Source: Vulcanimicrobiota bacterium (GTDB taxonomy: Bacteria > Vulcanimicrobiota > Vulcanimicrobiia > Vulcanimicrobiales > Vulcanimicrobiaceae). Taken from it: DNA of 64,000 nucleotides. Shown here piece by piece: positions 35,658 through 43,866 of this stretch. The notes beneath the pieces are model-generated. The model made no database searches and was not told the DNA's origin. It saw nothing but the letters and a program-made list of their open reading frames with translations. Position numbers and translations under genes: made by a program. Location: the NCBI GenBank assembly GCA_003161435.1, contig PMOS01000044.1, positions 1 through 64,000 of the forward strand, read 5' to 3'. Within the stretch, counting starts at the first letter, position 1; the number at the start of each line of letters is the position of its first letter.

Positions 35658-37123
35658 CAGGCTGCCCGGTGGAAGAGAACTTCCGCTGCGGTCTTCAGAC
35701 ACACAGCGACGTCCATGAACAGGGACCAGTTCTCCACGTAGAACAGATCGCCGCGAAGTTTGTCGGGAACGTCCTCGAAGCCGACAACCCGCTTGCCGTA
35801 GACCTGCGACCAGCCGGTGATGCCCGGCGCGACCAGATGGCGTTCCGAGTAGCGCGGGTGATCCTGCTCGAAGCGCTGCACGAACACCGGACGCTCGGGA
35901 CGGGGACCGACGATCGACATGTCGCCGCGCAGCACGTTGAACAGTTGCGGCAACTCGTCGAGCGAGGTGCGGCGAATGAACTTCCCGACCCGCGTACAGC
36001 GCCCGTCGCCCGCAGTCGCGAGCTTTGCTCCGTCGCTCTCCGCATCGAGCCGCATCGAGCGGAACTTGAGCATGTTGAACGTGCGCCCGTCGCGACCCAC
36101 GCGCTCTTGGCGGTACATGACCGGCTCGCCGTCCTCGATCGAGATCGCCGCGGCGACGAGCAACATGAACGGCGTGAACACCACCAGCGCGACCGACGAA
36201 ACCGCGAGGTCGAACAAACGCTTGGCCAGCCGTTGACCCGGCTGCGTCGCCTTGAGCGGGCGCGCGACGATCAGCGCCTGTTTTCCGATCTGCTCCATGT
36301 GGAGGTCGTAGGCGTGCACGCGAATCCGCGGCGGCGCGAACGCGATCGTGATGCCGGCTTCCTGCGCGGCGGCCAGCACCTGCGGCATCTGCGACGGCGC
36401 GAGGATCTCGGTGAAGACCAGCATGTCGCAGCCCCACTCGACGGCATAGCGGAACCACGCCTGGGACGCGACGGCTTCGGGGCTGAGCGCGCCGACCGCG
36501 TCGATGTTGGGGACCGAGAGACGGAACACGCGCGCATTGGGGAGCGAGCGCATCGCATCTTCGGCGAAGTCCAGCCGCGACGGGTGGCCGACGACGGCGA
36601 TCCGGCGGGGGTGGGCCAGCATCAGTACGTCGCGGACGCGGTGGGCGATCGCGCGCGCCGAGCCGATCAGCGCGATCGAGAAGCAGACCGACAGGATCGC
36701 AACGACGCGCGAGGTCGAGATCCCGGGGAAGAGCGAGAACACGACCAGCACCGGCGCCGAGGCCAGTGCCAACGCCGCGACCGCGTGGTAGAACTCGTCG
36801 CGCACCGACATAGCAAAGGAGCGGCGGTACAAGCCCAGCTGCCAGAAGACGACGACCAAGAGTATCGTGGTGAGCAGCGCCGGGACCGACACGTGCCGGA
36901 ACACCAGGGCGTTGGACCAGAAGTGTTTGACGAACACCCCGGCAAGGTACGTCGCAGCCAGGAAAAGGACGACGTCGGAGACGACCAGCGACCAAACCCA
37001 GGCACGCGAAAAAGAATGCACACCGGGGCGCGCATCCGTATGGGAGTGGGCTCCAAATTCGTGTTCGACTCTGACGGCCATTTCGGTGCGATCCTCGCGA
37101 CGGCAATGCGCATCGGTGCGCAT
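35657..37123 (-). CDS. Polyprenyl glycosylphosphotransferase (priming sugar transferase)
   Basis: 488 residues. Four N-terminal membrane helices (~43-150), a CoA-binding-like Rossmann region (~165-290: RRIAVVGHPSRLDFAEDA), a fifth helix (~307-330), then the catalytic bacterial sugar-transferase domain: MYRQERVGRDGRTFNMLKFRSMR, RRTSLDELPQLFNVLRGDMSIVGPRP and APGITGWSQVYG. It transfers a sugar-1-phosphate to undecaprenyl phosphate and starts exopolysaccharide assembly. First gene of the operon 37123-30100, about 75 bp downstream of the predicted transcription start. ATG 37081 (MAVRVEHEF) is an alternative start. Confidence 0.9.
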   Translation of the reverse strand: MRTDAHCRREDRTEMAVRVEHEFGAHSHTDARPGVHSFSRAWVWSLVVSDVVLFLAATYLAGVFVKHFWSNALVFRHVSVPALLTTILLVVVFWQLGLYRRSFAMSVRDEFYHAVAALALASAPVLVVFSLFPGISTSRVVAILSVCFSIALIGSARAIAHRVRDVLMLAHPRRIAVVGHPSRLDFAEDAMRSLPNARVFRLSVPNIDAVGALSPEAVASQAWFRYAVEWGCDMLVFTEILAPSQMPQVLAAAQEAGITIAFAPPRIRVHAYDLHMEQIGKQALIVARPLKATQPGQRLAKRLFDLAVSSVALVVFTPFMLLVAAAISIEDGEPVMYRQERVGRDGRTFNMLKFRSMRLDAESDGAKLATAGDGRCTRVGKFIRRTSLDELPQLFNVLRGDMSIVGPRPERPVFVQRFEQDHPRYSERHLVAPGITGWSQVYGKRVVGFEDVPDKLRGDLFYVENWSLFMDVAVCLKTAAEVLFHRAA

Positions 37124-37416
37124 ACCTATAGTCGCCGTAGAGCGAGGCCGCCAAGTGAAGCGCAGGTCCCTTGGTGGGACGTGCTTTGGACCCCATTTCT
37201 AGGACCATTATAGACTACGGTCCCTGGACCGAATGGCCCTGTACCGCACCCTGTTTCTGGGGGTTTAACGTCAAAACTCACGTTCACTCGAGCACGGATC
37301 CGTGGCACGGAGGCCGGGATGGTACGGCGGTTTTAGGGGTCGGTTCCCAGCTGCCGTCCCTAGGACCCGAAGGGACCGTTGATGCCGCCTAACGGCAGGC
37401 CGACGGCCCAGCGCCG
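37124..37416 (-). promoter_or_regulatory. Upstream region of the exopolysaccharide operon with TATAAT promoter and repeats
   Basis: A perfect TATAAT on the minus strand at 37212-37207 gives a likely -10 box, with transcription starting near 37199. The -35 region is poor. The -10 is bracketed by GGACC (37202-37206) and GGTCC (37219-37223), a 5-bp dyad that could be an operator. GGTCCTAG directly follows the -10 and occurs again at 37367-37360 (-). No coding sequence was recognised in this gap. Confidence 0.55.
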
Positions 37417-37581
37417 CTAGTCGCCGAAGCCGCGGATGACCAGCCAGGCGATGACCGCGCAGTCGACCAGCGCCACGCCGATGAGCCCGAAGAGCAGCAT
37501 CTCGATGGCGTTGAACCGCGCGTAAACCGGCTTGGACTTCGTACGCGCGCCCACGTGACGCGCCGGAAGGCCCGAATCCAT
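37417..37581 (-). CDS. Small single-pass membrane protein
   Basis: 54 residues from ATG 37579-37581, which has GAGGAG six bases upstream. A basic N-terminal part (ARTKSKPVYARF) precedes one membrane helix (~28-50: MLLFGLIGVALVDCAVIAWLVI). It lies upstream of the priming transferase on the same strand but is separated by 290 bp. No family is recognised; a longer in-frame start at 37629 lacks such a ribosome site. Confidence 0.6.
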   Translation of the reverse strand: MDSGLPARHVGARTKSKPVYARFNAIEMLLFGLIGVALVDCAVIAWLVIRGFGD

Positions 37582-37714
37582 GGTGGACTCCTCTCGCGAA
37601 TAGTCGAAGCGGCGGCCGCCGGTACTCATCTGTATCGGTCGATCGCCTCCTCGAGTTTACGAAGCCCGCGCCACACCCGGGGCCGCGACCGCCGGCCTGC
37701 GAACTCGCCCCGGG

Positions 37715-38614
37715 ATGAAGCCGGTCGACTTCGGCTACGTGCGCCCGTTGACGATCGCCGACGCGGTGACGGCCCTCGCCTGCGCCCAGGGCGAGGGCAA
37801 GGTGATCGCCGGCGGCCAGAGCCTGGGCCCGCTGTTGAACATGCGGCTCGTCCGGCCGGCGCTGCTCGTCGACGTGAACGCGCTCGCGGAGTTGGCTGCG
37901 ATCGAGGAGGGTGAGTTGGAGGTCCGGATCGGGGCCATCGTGCGCCAGCGGGGCGCGGAGCGATCGGCCGTCGTCGCGGGCCGGCTCCCGCTGCTGGCGG
38001 AGGCGCTGCCGTACATCGGCCACGTGCAAACCCGCAACCGCGGGACGGTGGTCGGTAGCGTCGTGCACGCCGATCCGTCGGCCGAGCTGCCGCTGGTGGC
38101 GCTGTGTCTGGACGCGATCGTCGAGATCGTCGGTCCGGCGGGCAACCGCGAGGCGAGCATCCCGGACTTCTATGAAGGCTACCTCAGCACCGATCTGGCG
38201 CCCGACGAGCTGGCCGTCGCGGTGCGGTTTCCGGCGCCGGCGCCGCCGTCGGGCATCGTGCGCGCGGCGGCGTTCGCCGAGATGGCGCGCCGCGAAGGTG
38301 ATTTCGCGATCGTCGCCGCCGCGGCGCAGCTCGACGTTGACGTCGCCGCACGGCGCGTCGTCGACGCGCGAGTTGGGCTCACCGGCGTCGCCGGCGTGCC
38401 GCTGCGCTTCGCCGCAGCGGAAACGGCGCTGCGGAACGCCGCCGAACCGCCGCGCGTCTTCGCCTCCGTCGCTGAAACGGTGAGCGATGAGATCGACCCC
38501 GACTCCGATCTGCACGCGACGGCCGCGTACCGGCGTTCGGTCGCGCGCGTGCTGGTGTCGCGCGTGCTCGAGCGAGCCTGGCTGCGCGCGTTCGCAGGCG
38601 AGAACGGCCCGTGA
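37715..38614 (+). CDS. Molybdenum hydroxylase FAD-binding subunit (CoxM/CutM type)
   Basis: 299 residues. FAD-binding motifs of the xanthine dehydrogenase family medium subunit: VIAGGQSLGPLLNMRLVRP near residue 35 and QTRNRGTVVGSVVHADPSAELP near 108, followed by the CO_deh_flav_C domain (~175-290). It passes electrons from the iron-sulfur subunit to an acceptor. First gene of a five-gene operon; its TGA overlaps the GTG of the next subunit. Confidence 0.93.
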   Translation: MKPVDFGYVRPLTIADAVTALACAQGEGKVIAGGQSLGPLLNMRLVRPALLVDVNALAELAAIEEGELEVRIGAIVRQRGAERSAVVAGRLPLLAEALPYIGHVQTRNRGTVVGSVVHADPSAELPLVALCLDAIVEIVGPAGNREASIPDFYEGYLSTDLAPDELAVAVRFPAPAPPSGIVRAAAFAEMARREGDFAIVAAAAQLDVDVAARRVVDARVGLTGVAGVPLRFAAAETALRNAAEPPRVFASVAETVSDEIDPDSDLHATAAYRRSVARVLVSRVLERAWLRAFAGENGP

Positions 38615-39090
38615 ACGACTACGCGATCAGCGTGATCGTCAACGGCGTCACGTACGAACGCCGCATCCCGCCGCGCCGCAGCCTGGTCGATTTCTTGCGC
38701 GACGATCTGGCCTTGACCGGAACGCACGTCGGCTGCGAGCACGGCATCTGCGGCGCGTGCACGGTGATGCTCGACGGCGTGCCGATCCGTTCGTGCATCG
38801 TCTACGCGGTGCAGGCCGACGGCGCGTCGATCACGACCGTCGAGGGGCTGTCGCCCGACGGTTCGACGCTCACGCCGCTGCAGGACGCGTTCGTCGAATG
38901 CCACGGGCTGCAGTGCGGTTTCTGCACGCCCGGGATGCTGATCGCGGCGACCGCGCTGTTGCGCGAGAAGCCCGACCCGAGCGCCGACGAGATCCGCGAC
39001 GAGCTGGGCGGCAACATCTGCCGCTGCACCGGCTACCAGCAGATCGTCGAGGCGGTGCAACTGGCCGCGCGAACGGGCGGCACGCGGTGA
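38611..39090 (+). CDS. Molybdenum hydroxylase [2Fe-2S] subunit (CoxS/CutS type)
   Basis: 159 residues, the usual small-subunit length. The N-terminal plant-type ferredoxin domain has Cys 42, 47, 50 and 62 (GCEHGICGAC...SC). The C-terminal helical domain has Cys 102, 105, 137 and 139 (CGFCTPGM, CRCTGY). Each set binds one 2Fe-2S cluster. GTG start overlaps the FAD subunit stop; TGA overlaps the large subunit GTG. Confidence 0.96.
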   Translation: MNDYAISVIVNGVTYERRIPPRRSLVDFLRDDLALTGTHVGCEHGICGACTVMLDGVPIRSCIVYAVQADGASITTVEGLSPDGSTLTPLQDAFVECHGLQCGFCTPGMLIAATALLREKPDPSADEIRDELGGNICRCTGYQQIVEAVQLAARTGGTR

Positions 39091-41501
39091 TCGTCGAGCG
39101 TCCGGCGCCGGCTGTCGAAACGACGGCCGAGTCACCGAAACACCGCTACATCGGCAAGAAGCGACGTGCGGTCGAGCACCGCCGGTTCGTGCTGGGGCGC
39201 GGCAAGTTCGCCGGCGACGTCACGCTGCCGCACCTGCACCACGTCGCCATCGTCTCGAGTCCGCACGCGCACGCGCGGATCCTCGGGATCGACGTCTCCG
39301 CCGCGCTCGCGCTTCCCGGGGTGCTCGGCGTCGTGACCGGCGACGAGCTGTGCGCGCAGACGAAGCCGCTGCGGCAGTACCTCGACATGCCCGGCGTCGA
39401 TTGGTTTCCGCTGGCCGGCGCGGTCGCGCGCTACGCCGGCGAGTGGGTCGTTGCCGTCGTCGCCACGGATCGCGCGATCGCCGAGGACGCCGCGGAGCTG
39501 GTCGAGGTCACCTACGAACCGCTGCCCGCGGTGCTCGATCCCGAGCGCGCGATGGCGGATGGTTCGCCGCCGGTGCACGCGTCGCATCCGAGCAACGTGA
39601 TGTACCATCGCACGTTCGTGTGGGGCGACGTCGACGCGCACTTTGCCGCCGCCGAACGCACGTTGCAGGCGCGCTACCGCTGGCACCGCAGTGCGACCGT
39701 GCCGATCGAGACGTTCGCCGTCGTCGCCGCCTGGGACGTCGGCACGAACATGCTCGACGTGTGGGCCTCGATCCAGATGCCGCAATACCCCGAACAGCTC
39801 GCGACGGCGCTCGGCATCCCGCTCAACGGCGTGCGCGTGCACTTCGACGTCGACGTCGGCGGCAGCTACGGCGTCAAGCGCGGCATCAAGCACTCGGTGC
39901 TGACCGCCTACTTGAGCCGCCGCTTTCGCGTGCCGGTGAAGTTCGTCGAAGACCGGCTCGAGAACATGCGCGGCGGCGACATGCACGGTCCCGACCGCAT
40001 CTTCGACGTCGAAGCGGCGTTCGGCGACGACGGTGTCGTGCGCAGCCTGAAGATTCGCACGATCGACGACGAGGGCGCGTATCCCGGCCGCTCGCCGCTC
40101 CAGATGGGCAAACCCGTCGGCGCGATCGTCGGCGCGTACAAGATCGCCAGCGTGCGCTACGAAGTCGTTGCGGTCGTCACCAACAAAGCCGGTCAGGTCG
40201 CGGTGCGCGGATTCGGCCAAGCGCCGACCAACTTCGTGCTCGAGCTGACGATGGACCGCGTCGCCGCCGCGGTAGGGATCGACCGGCTCGAGGTGCGGCG
40301 GCGCAACTTCATCCAGCCCCAAGACTTTCCGTACACGATCCCGAGCGGTACGGAGTACGACAGCGGCGATTATCCGACGGTGCTGGGCAAGGCCGAACGG
40401 CTGGCCGACGTCGACGCGCTGATCCGCTGGCGCGACGACGCGCGCGCGCACGGCCGCGTGGCGGGGATCGGCGTCGCGTCGTGCATCGAACCCGGCGGCG
40501 GCAACGCGATCTTTCAGGCGCTGTTCAACCCGAAAGACGACTCGACGACGTTCCCCGAAGGCTGTCAGGTCAAGATCGACCGGCACGGAACGGTCAGCGC
40601 GCAGATCGGCGTGGCATCGTCAGGGCAAGCGCACGAGACGCTGGTCTCGGCGGTGTTGGGCGAAGAATTCGCAATCGACCCCGACCAGATCCGGGTGATC
40701 CATGCCGACTCGCTCGCGGGACTGCCGTCGCAGAGCCCGGTCGCGAGCCGCATGGCGATCATGCTCGGCGACGCGTCGGTCGGCGCGGCGCGGCGCCTCA
40801 AAGCGAAGATGCTCGAAATCGCCGCATACCGGCTCGGCATGTCACCGTCGGACTGCGTGTGGGACGGCACCGGGGTGCGCCGCGCCGACGGGACGGGCGA
40901 AATCGTCTCGTGGATGGAGATGGTGCGCATCGCGCACGTCACCTACCACAAGCTGCCGCCGGGAATGGATCCGGGGCTGCAGGCGCAGTTCGTCCTCGAA
41001 GTTCAGAACAGCGGCCGGCTACCGACGCCCGACGGGCGCGTGCAGATGTATCCGTGTCAGTCGTTCTCCGCGCACGTCGTCGCGGTCGAGATCGATCGCG
41101 GCACCGGCAAGGTGTCGTTCCACAAATACGCGCTCGCGCACGACTGCGGCACGGTAATCAACCCCGACATCGTGCGCGGGATGGTGATGGGCGGGATCGC
41201 GCACGGAATCGGCGCGGCGCTCTACGAACGGTTCGTCTACGACGACAACGGCCAGCTGATCACGCAGACGTTCGCCGACTACATGATGCCCACCACACAC
41301 GAGGTGCCACCCGTCGAGATGGTCGAGCACGAAACCCCGTCGCCGCTCACGACGATGGGACAGAAAGGGGTCGGCGAAGGCGGGTACATGAGCACGCCCG
41401 CCGCGGTCGTGTCGGCGATCAACGACGCGCTCGCGCCGTTCGGCACGCGCATCGATCATGCGCCGGCGACGCCGGTCGATCTGCTGGAGCGAATGCGTTG
41501 A
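39087..41501 (+). CDS. Molybdenum hydroxylase large, molybdopterin-binding subunit (CoxL-like, not CO dehydrogenase)
   Basis: 804 residues from GTG 39087. Ald_Xan_dh_C domain ~25-135 (VLGRGKFAGDVTLPHLHHVA ...), then the molybdopterin-binding halves. The catalytic Glu is present in GQKGVGEGGYMS near the C-terminus. The active-site loop reads QVAVRGFGQAP where true CO dehydrogenases have A-Y-R-C-S-F-R, so this enzyme should hydroxylate an aldehyde or (hetero)aromatic compound instead. The substrate is unknown; the amidohydrolase and binding protein downstream suggest an organic acid. Confidence 0.93.
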   Translation: MIVERPAPAVETTAESPKHRYIGKKRRAVEHRRFVLGRGKFAGDVTLPHLHHVAIVSSPHAHARILGIDVSAALALPGVLGVVTGDELCAQTKPLRQYLDMPGVDWFPLAGAVARYAGEWVVAVVATDRAIAEDAAELVEVTYEPLPAVLDPERAMADGSPPVHASHPSNVMYHRTFVWGDVDAHFAAAERTLQARYRWHRSATVPIETFAVVAAWDVGTNMLDVWASIQMPQYPEQLATALGIPLNGVRVHFDVDVGGSYGVKRGIKHSVLTAYLSRRFRVPVKFVEDRLENMRGGDMHGPDRIFDVEAAFGDDGVVRSLKIRTIDDEGAYPGRSPLQMGKPVGAIVGAYKIASVRYEVVAVVTNKAGQVAVRGFGQAPTNFVLELTMDRVAAAVGIDRLEVRRRNFIQPQDFPYTIPSGTEYDSGDYPTVLGKAERLADVDALIRWRDDARAHGRVAGIGVASCIEPGGGNAIFQALFNPKDDSTTFPEGCQVKIDRHGTVSAQIGVASSGQAHETLVSAVLGEEFAIDPDQIRVIHADSLAGLPSQSPVASRMAIMLGDASVGAARRLKAKMLEIAAYRLGMSPSDCVWDGTGVRRADGTGEIVSWMEMVRIAHVTYHKLPPGMDPGLQAQFVLEVQNSGRLPTPDGRVQMYPCQSFSAHVVAVEIDRGTGKVSFHKYALAHDCGTVINPDIVRGMVMGGIAHGIGAALYERFVYDDNGQLITQTFADYMMPTTHEVPPVEMVEHETPSPLTTMGQKGVGEGGYMSTPAAVVSAINDALAPFGTRIDHAPATPVDLLERMR

Positions 41502-42556
41502 GCACGCCGGCGATCGACGTCCACGCGCATCACATACCGAATGAGGTCGTGCGACGGCTGCGCGACCCAACGACGCGGGCGGCGTTTCCGCACTGTCAGC
41601 TCGACGAGGGCGCCGGCGGCGCCGTGCGGCTGAAGGTCGGCGACGAACCATGGACGCGGCCGCTCGCGCCGGGTTTGGTCGCGCTCGACGAACGCACCGA
41701 GAAGCTGGCCGGCCGCGCGATCGTCGCGCAACTCAACGGCGGCTGGCTCGACGTTTTCGGCTACTCACTACCGCCCGACGAGGGCGCAGCGTGGAGCGCG
41801 TTCCTCAACGACACGCTGCTCGAATCGCTGGCCGCGGCGTCGACCTCCGACGTCACCTATATGCCGCTCGCGACGGTGCCGCTCCAGGACGGCACGCTCG
41901 CCGCCGGCGAGCTCGCGCGCGCGGTGCGTGCGGGGCACGTCGGCGCGATGATCGGGACGTGGATCGCGGGCGTCGAGCGCGATCTCGATCACGCGAGCCT
42001 CGAGCCGTTCTGGGCGCGCGCAGCCGAGCTCGGCGTACCGGTGTTCGTGCATCCGGTGTTCGCCGGCGGCGGCGACGACGCGCGCATCCACGATCGCGGT
42101 CTGGCCAACGCGGTCGCGCGGCCCAACGAGACGGCGCTGGCGATGAGCCGGCTGCTCTACGCCGGCGTGTTGCAGCGCCACGCGGGGCTCAAGCTCGTCG
42201 TCGCGCACGGCGGCGGAGCGCTGCCTGCGCTCATGGGCCGGCTGGCGCGCAACTACGACGTCCTCAAAGCCGCCGGCGAAGAGGTCGCCGATCCGCGCGA
42301 CGGGTTCCGGCAGCTGTATTTCGACAGCCTGGTGTTCGATCCGCAGACGCTGCGCGCGCTGCTGCGCGTCGCGCGGCCGGACGGCGTGATGCTCGGCTCC
42401 GACGATCCGTTTCCGATCGGCGATCCTGCACCGCGCGCCGTGATAGAAGCGGCGGAGCTGGAGCTGACCGATGCCGAGCGCCGCGCGCTGCTCACCGGCA
42501 ACGCCTGCGCCGCCTTTCCCGGCCTGGGCGCGTGTTGCGCGGGCCTGCACCCATGA
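41498..42556 (+). CDS. ACMSD-like amidohydrolase (possible nonoxidative decarboxylase)
   Basis: 352 residues from TTG 41498 (TTGA overlap with the large subunit stop). Amidohydrolase-2 metal ligands are visible: H9 and H11 (DVHAHHIP), VFVHPVF (His ~190), VVAHGGGALP (His ~235) and LGSDDPFP (Asp ~299). The order and spacing match 2-amino-3-carboxymuconate-6-semialdehyde decarboxylase and related aromatic-acid decarboxylases. With the molybdenum hydroxylase it may act in breakdown of a carboxylated aromatic or heteroaromatic compound; this is inference from context. Confidence 0.82.
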   Translation: MSTPAIDVHAHHIPNEVVRRLRDPTTRAAFPHCQLDEGAGGAVRLKVGDEPWTRPLAPGLVALDERTEKLAGRAIVAQLNGGWLDVFGYSLPPDEGAAWSAFLNDTLLESLAAASTSDVTYMPLATVPLQDGTLAAGELARAVRAGHVGAMIGTWIAGVERDLDHASLEPFWARAAELGVPVFVHPVFAGGGDDARIHDRGLANAVARPNETALAMSRLLYAGVLQRHAGLKLVVAHGGGALPALMGRLARNYDVLKAAGEEVADPRDGFRQLYFDSLVFDPQTLRALLRVARPDGVMLGSDDPFPIGDPAPRAVIEAAELELTDAERRALLTGNACAAFPGLGACCAGLHP

Positions 42557-42579
42557 CTCGCTCGACCGGAGGCTCAACG

Positions 42580-43788
42580 ATGATTCGACTCCTTTGCGCG
42601 GCGCTCGCGCTCGCGTTCGCGTTGCCCGCACCGATCGCGGCCGACCAGCCGACGATCACCTTCGGTTCGGCGGTTTCGCTGACCGGGCCGCTGGCGCGCG
42701 AAGGAACGCTCACCAGAGAAGGTTACGACATCTGGCAGGCTTACGTGAACTCGCACGGCGGGCTGAAAGTCGGCAAGACGAGCTATCATGTCGAGATCAA
42801 GTACTACGACGACGAGTCGCTGCCCGAGAACGCAGCGAACCTGGCCGGACGGCTGATCGACCAGGATCACGTGAACTTTCTGCTGGGCCCGTACGGAACG
42901 GGGACGTCGTTCACCGTCGCGCAGATCGCCGAGCGCAAGAAGATCCCCATGGTGCAGGGCAACGGCGCCGCCGAGAAGTTGTTCAACTCGGGATTCACCT
43001 ATTCGTTCGCCGTGCTGACGCCGGCCAAGTTCTACCTCACCGGGATCATCGACTTGGTGCTCGCCCAGAACCCCAAGCCCAGGACGATTGCGGTGACGTA
43101 TGCGAGCGACGCCTTCTCGCAAGACGTCGCATCGGGCGCGGTCGACTACGCGAAGGCCCACGGGCTCAACGTCGTCTACGACAACAAATACCCGCCGAAT
43201 CCGACCGACGTCTCGTCGCTCGTCTCGGCAGTCAAGAACGCGAACGCCGACGTGTTCCTGAACGCGGGCCACTTGCAGGACGCTTTGCTCGTGGCGAAGG
43301 GACTCAAAGAGCAGAACGTCCCGGCGAGAGCGTACGGTTATTCGGTCGGGCCCGACACGCCGGACTTCACCGAGTCGCTCGGCAAAGACGCGAACGACGT
43401 GTTCGGCGGCTCGCAGTGGTCGACCGCGGTCAAGTACACCGGCGTCGCCGGCTTCTACCGCACGCCGTCGGAGTACAGCGAAGCCTTCGAGCGCGTCTAT
43501 CACCGCCCGGCCGACTACCATAACGCCGACGGCACTGCGGCGTGCCTCGCGTTCCAGTACGCGCTCCTGCGCGCCGGCAGCCTCGATCCGCAGAAAGTTC
43601 GCGACGCGCTCGCCGACCTCGACGTGACGACGTTCTACGGCCCGATCACGTTCGACAAACGCGGCGTGAACATGACCAAGCCGATGATCGTGCAGCAAAT
43701 TCAAAACGGCAAGCTTGTCACCGTCTGGCCCCGCGCGATCGCCGACGCGAAACCCGTCTATCCCACCCCCGACTGGGGCAAGCGCTAA
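42580..43788 (+). CDS. LivK-type ABC transporter substrate-binding protein
   Basis: 402 residues. Signal peptide ~1-23 (LLCAALALAFALPAPIAAD), then the Peripla_BP_6 fold: ITFGSAVSLTGPLAREG, VNFLLGPYGTGTSFTVAQIAE, IPMVQGNGAAEKLF and IAVTYASDAFSQDVASGAVDYA. Start ATG 42580 is chosen because GGAGG lies seven bases upstream; an ATG at 42553 overlapping the amidohydrolase stop lacks this. Such proteins bind branched-chain amino acids or aromatic acids. No permease or ATPase genes are next to it. Confidence 0.87.
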   Translation: MIRLLCAALALAFALPAPIAADQPTITFGSAVSLTGPLAREGTLTREGYDIWQAYVNSHGGLKVGKTSYHVEIKYYDDESLPENAANLAGRLIDQDHVNFLLGPYGTGTSFTVAQIAERKKIPMVQGNGAAEKLFNSGFTYSFAVLTPAKFYLTGIIDLVLAQNPKPRTIAVTYASDAFSQDVASGAVDYAKAHGLNVVYDNKYPPNPTDVSSLVSAVKNANADVFLNAGHLQDALLVAKGLKEQNVPARAYGYSVGPDTPDFTESLGKDANDVFGGSQWSTAVKYTGVAGFYRTPSEYSEAFERVYHRPADYHNADGTAACLAFQYALLRAGSLDPQKVRDALADLDVTTFYGPITFDKRGVNMTKPMIVQQIQNGKLVTVWPRAIADAKPVYPTPDWGKR

Positions 43789-43817
43789 AGGCCCGCGGCT
43801 CTTGCAAAGATCCTGAT

Positions 43818-43844
43818 GTCACCCTGAGCTTGTCGAAGGGTGAC
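43818..43844. repeat. REP-like palindromic element
   Basis: A 27-bp near-palindrome with arms GTCACCCT (43818-43825) and AGGGTGAC (43837-43844) around GAGCTTGTCGA. It lies between the convergent binding-protein and lipoprotein genes. The same core in variant form is at 21352-21374 and 59182-59200. May act as a weak bidirectional terminator or be a small mobile element. Confidence 0.7.
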
Positions 43845-43866
43845 CGCCCCCGACCGCTTTCAAGCG

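Noticed and set aside
34437..37208. A 923-codon minus-strand frame covering the acyltransferase and the sugar transferase
   Set aside because: Only its last 406 codons match a family; the upstream part is a shadow of the sugar transferase in another frame.
37124..37416. A riboswitch (for example c-di-GMP) upstream of the exopolysaccharide operon
   Set aside because: No GEMM-type conserved core or paired-stem pattern was found on either strand; only a promoter and short dyads.
39087..41501. Aerobic CO dehydrogenase (coxL)
   Set aside because: The diagnostic A-Y-R-C-S-F-R active-site loop is missing; the loop reads VRGFGQAP.
38487..42556. Long plus-strand frames overlapping the molybdenum hydroxylase genes in other frames
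   Set aside because: They are Arg-rich shadows created by GC-rich codon use and match no family outside the parts already annotated.
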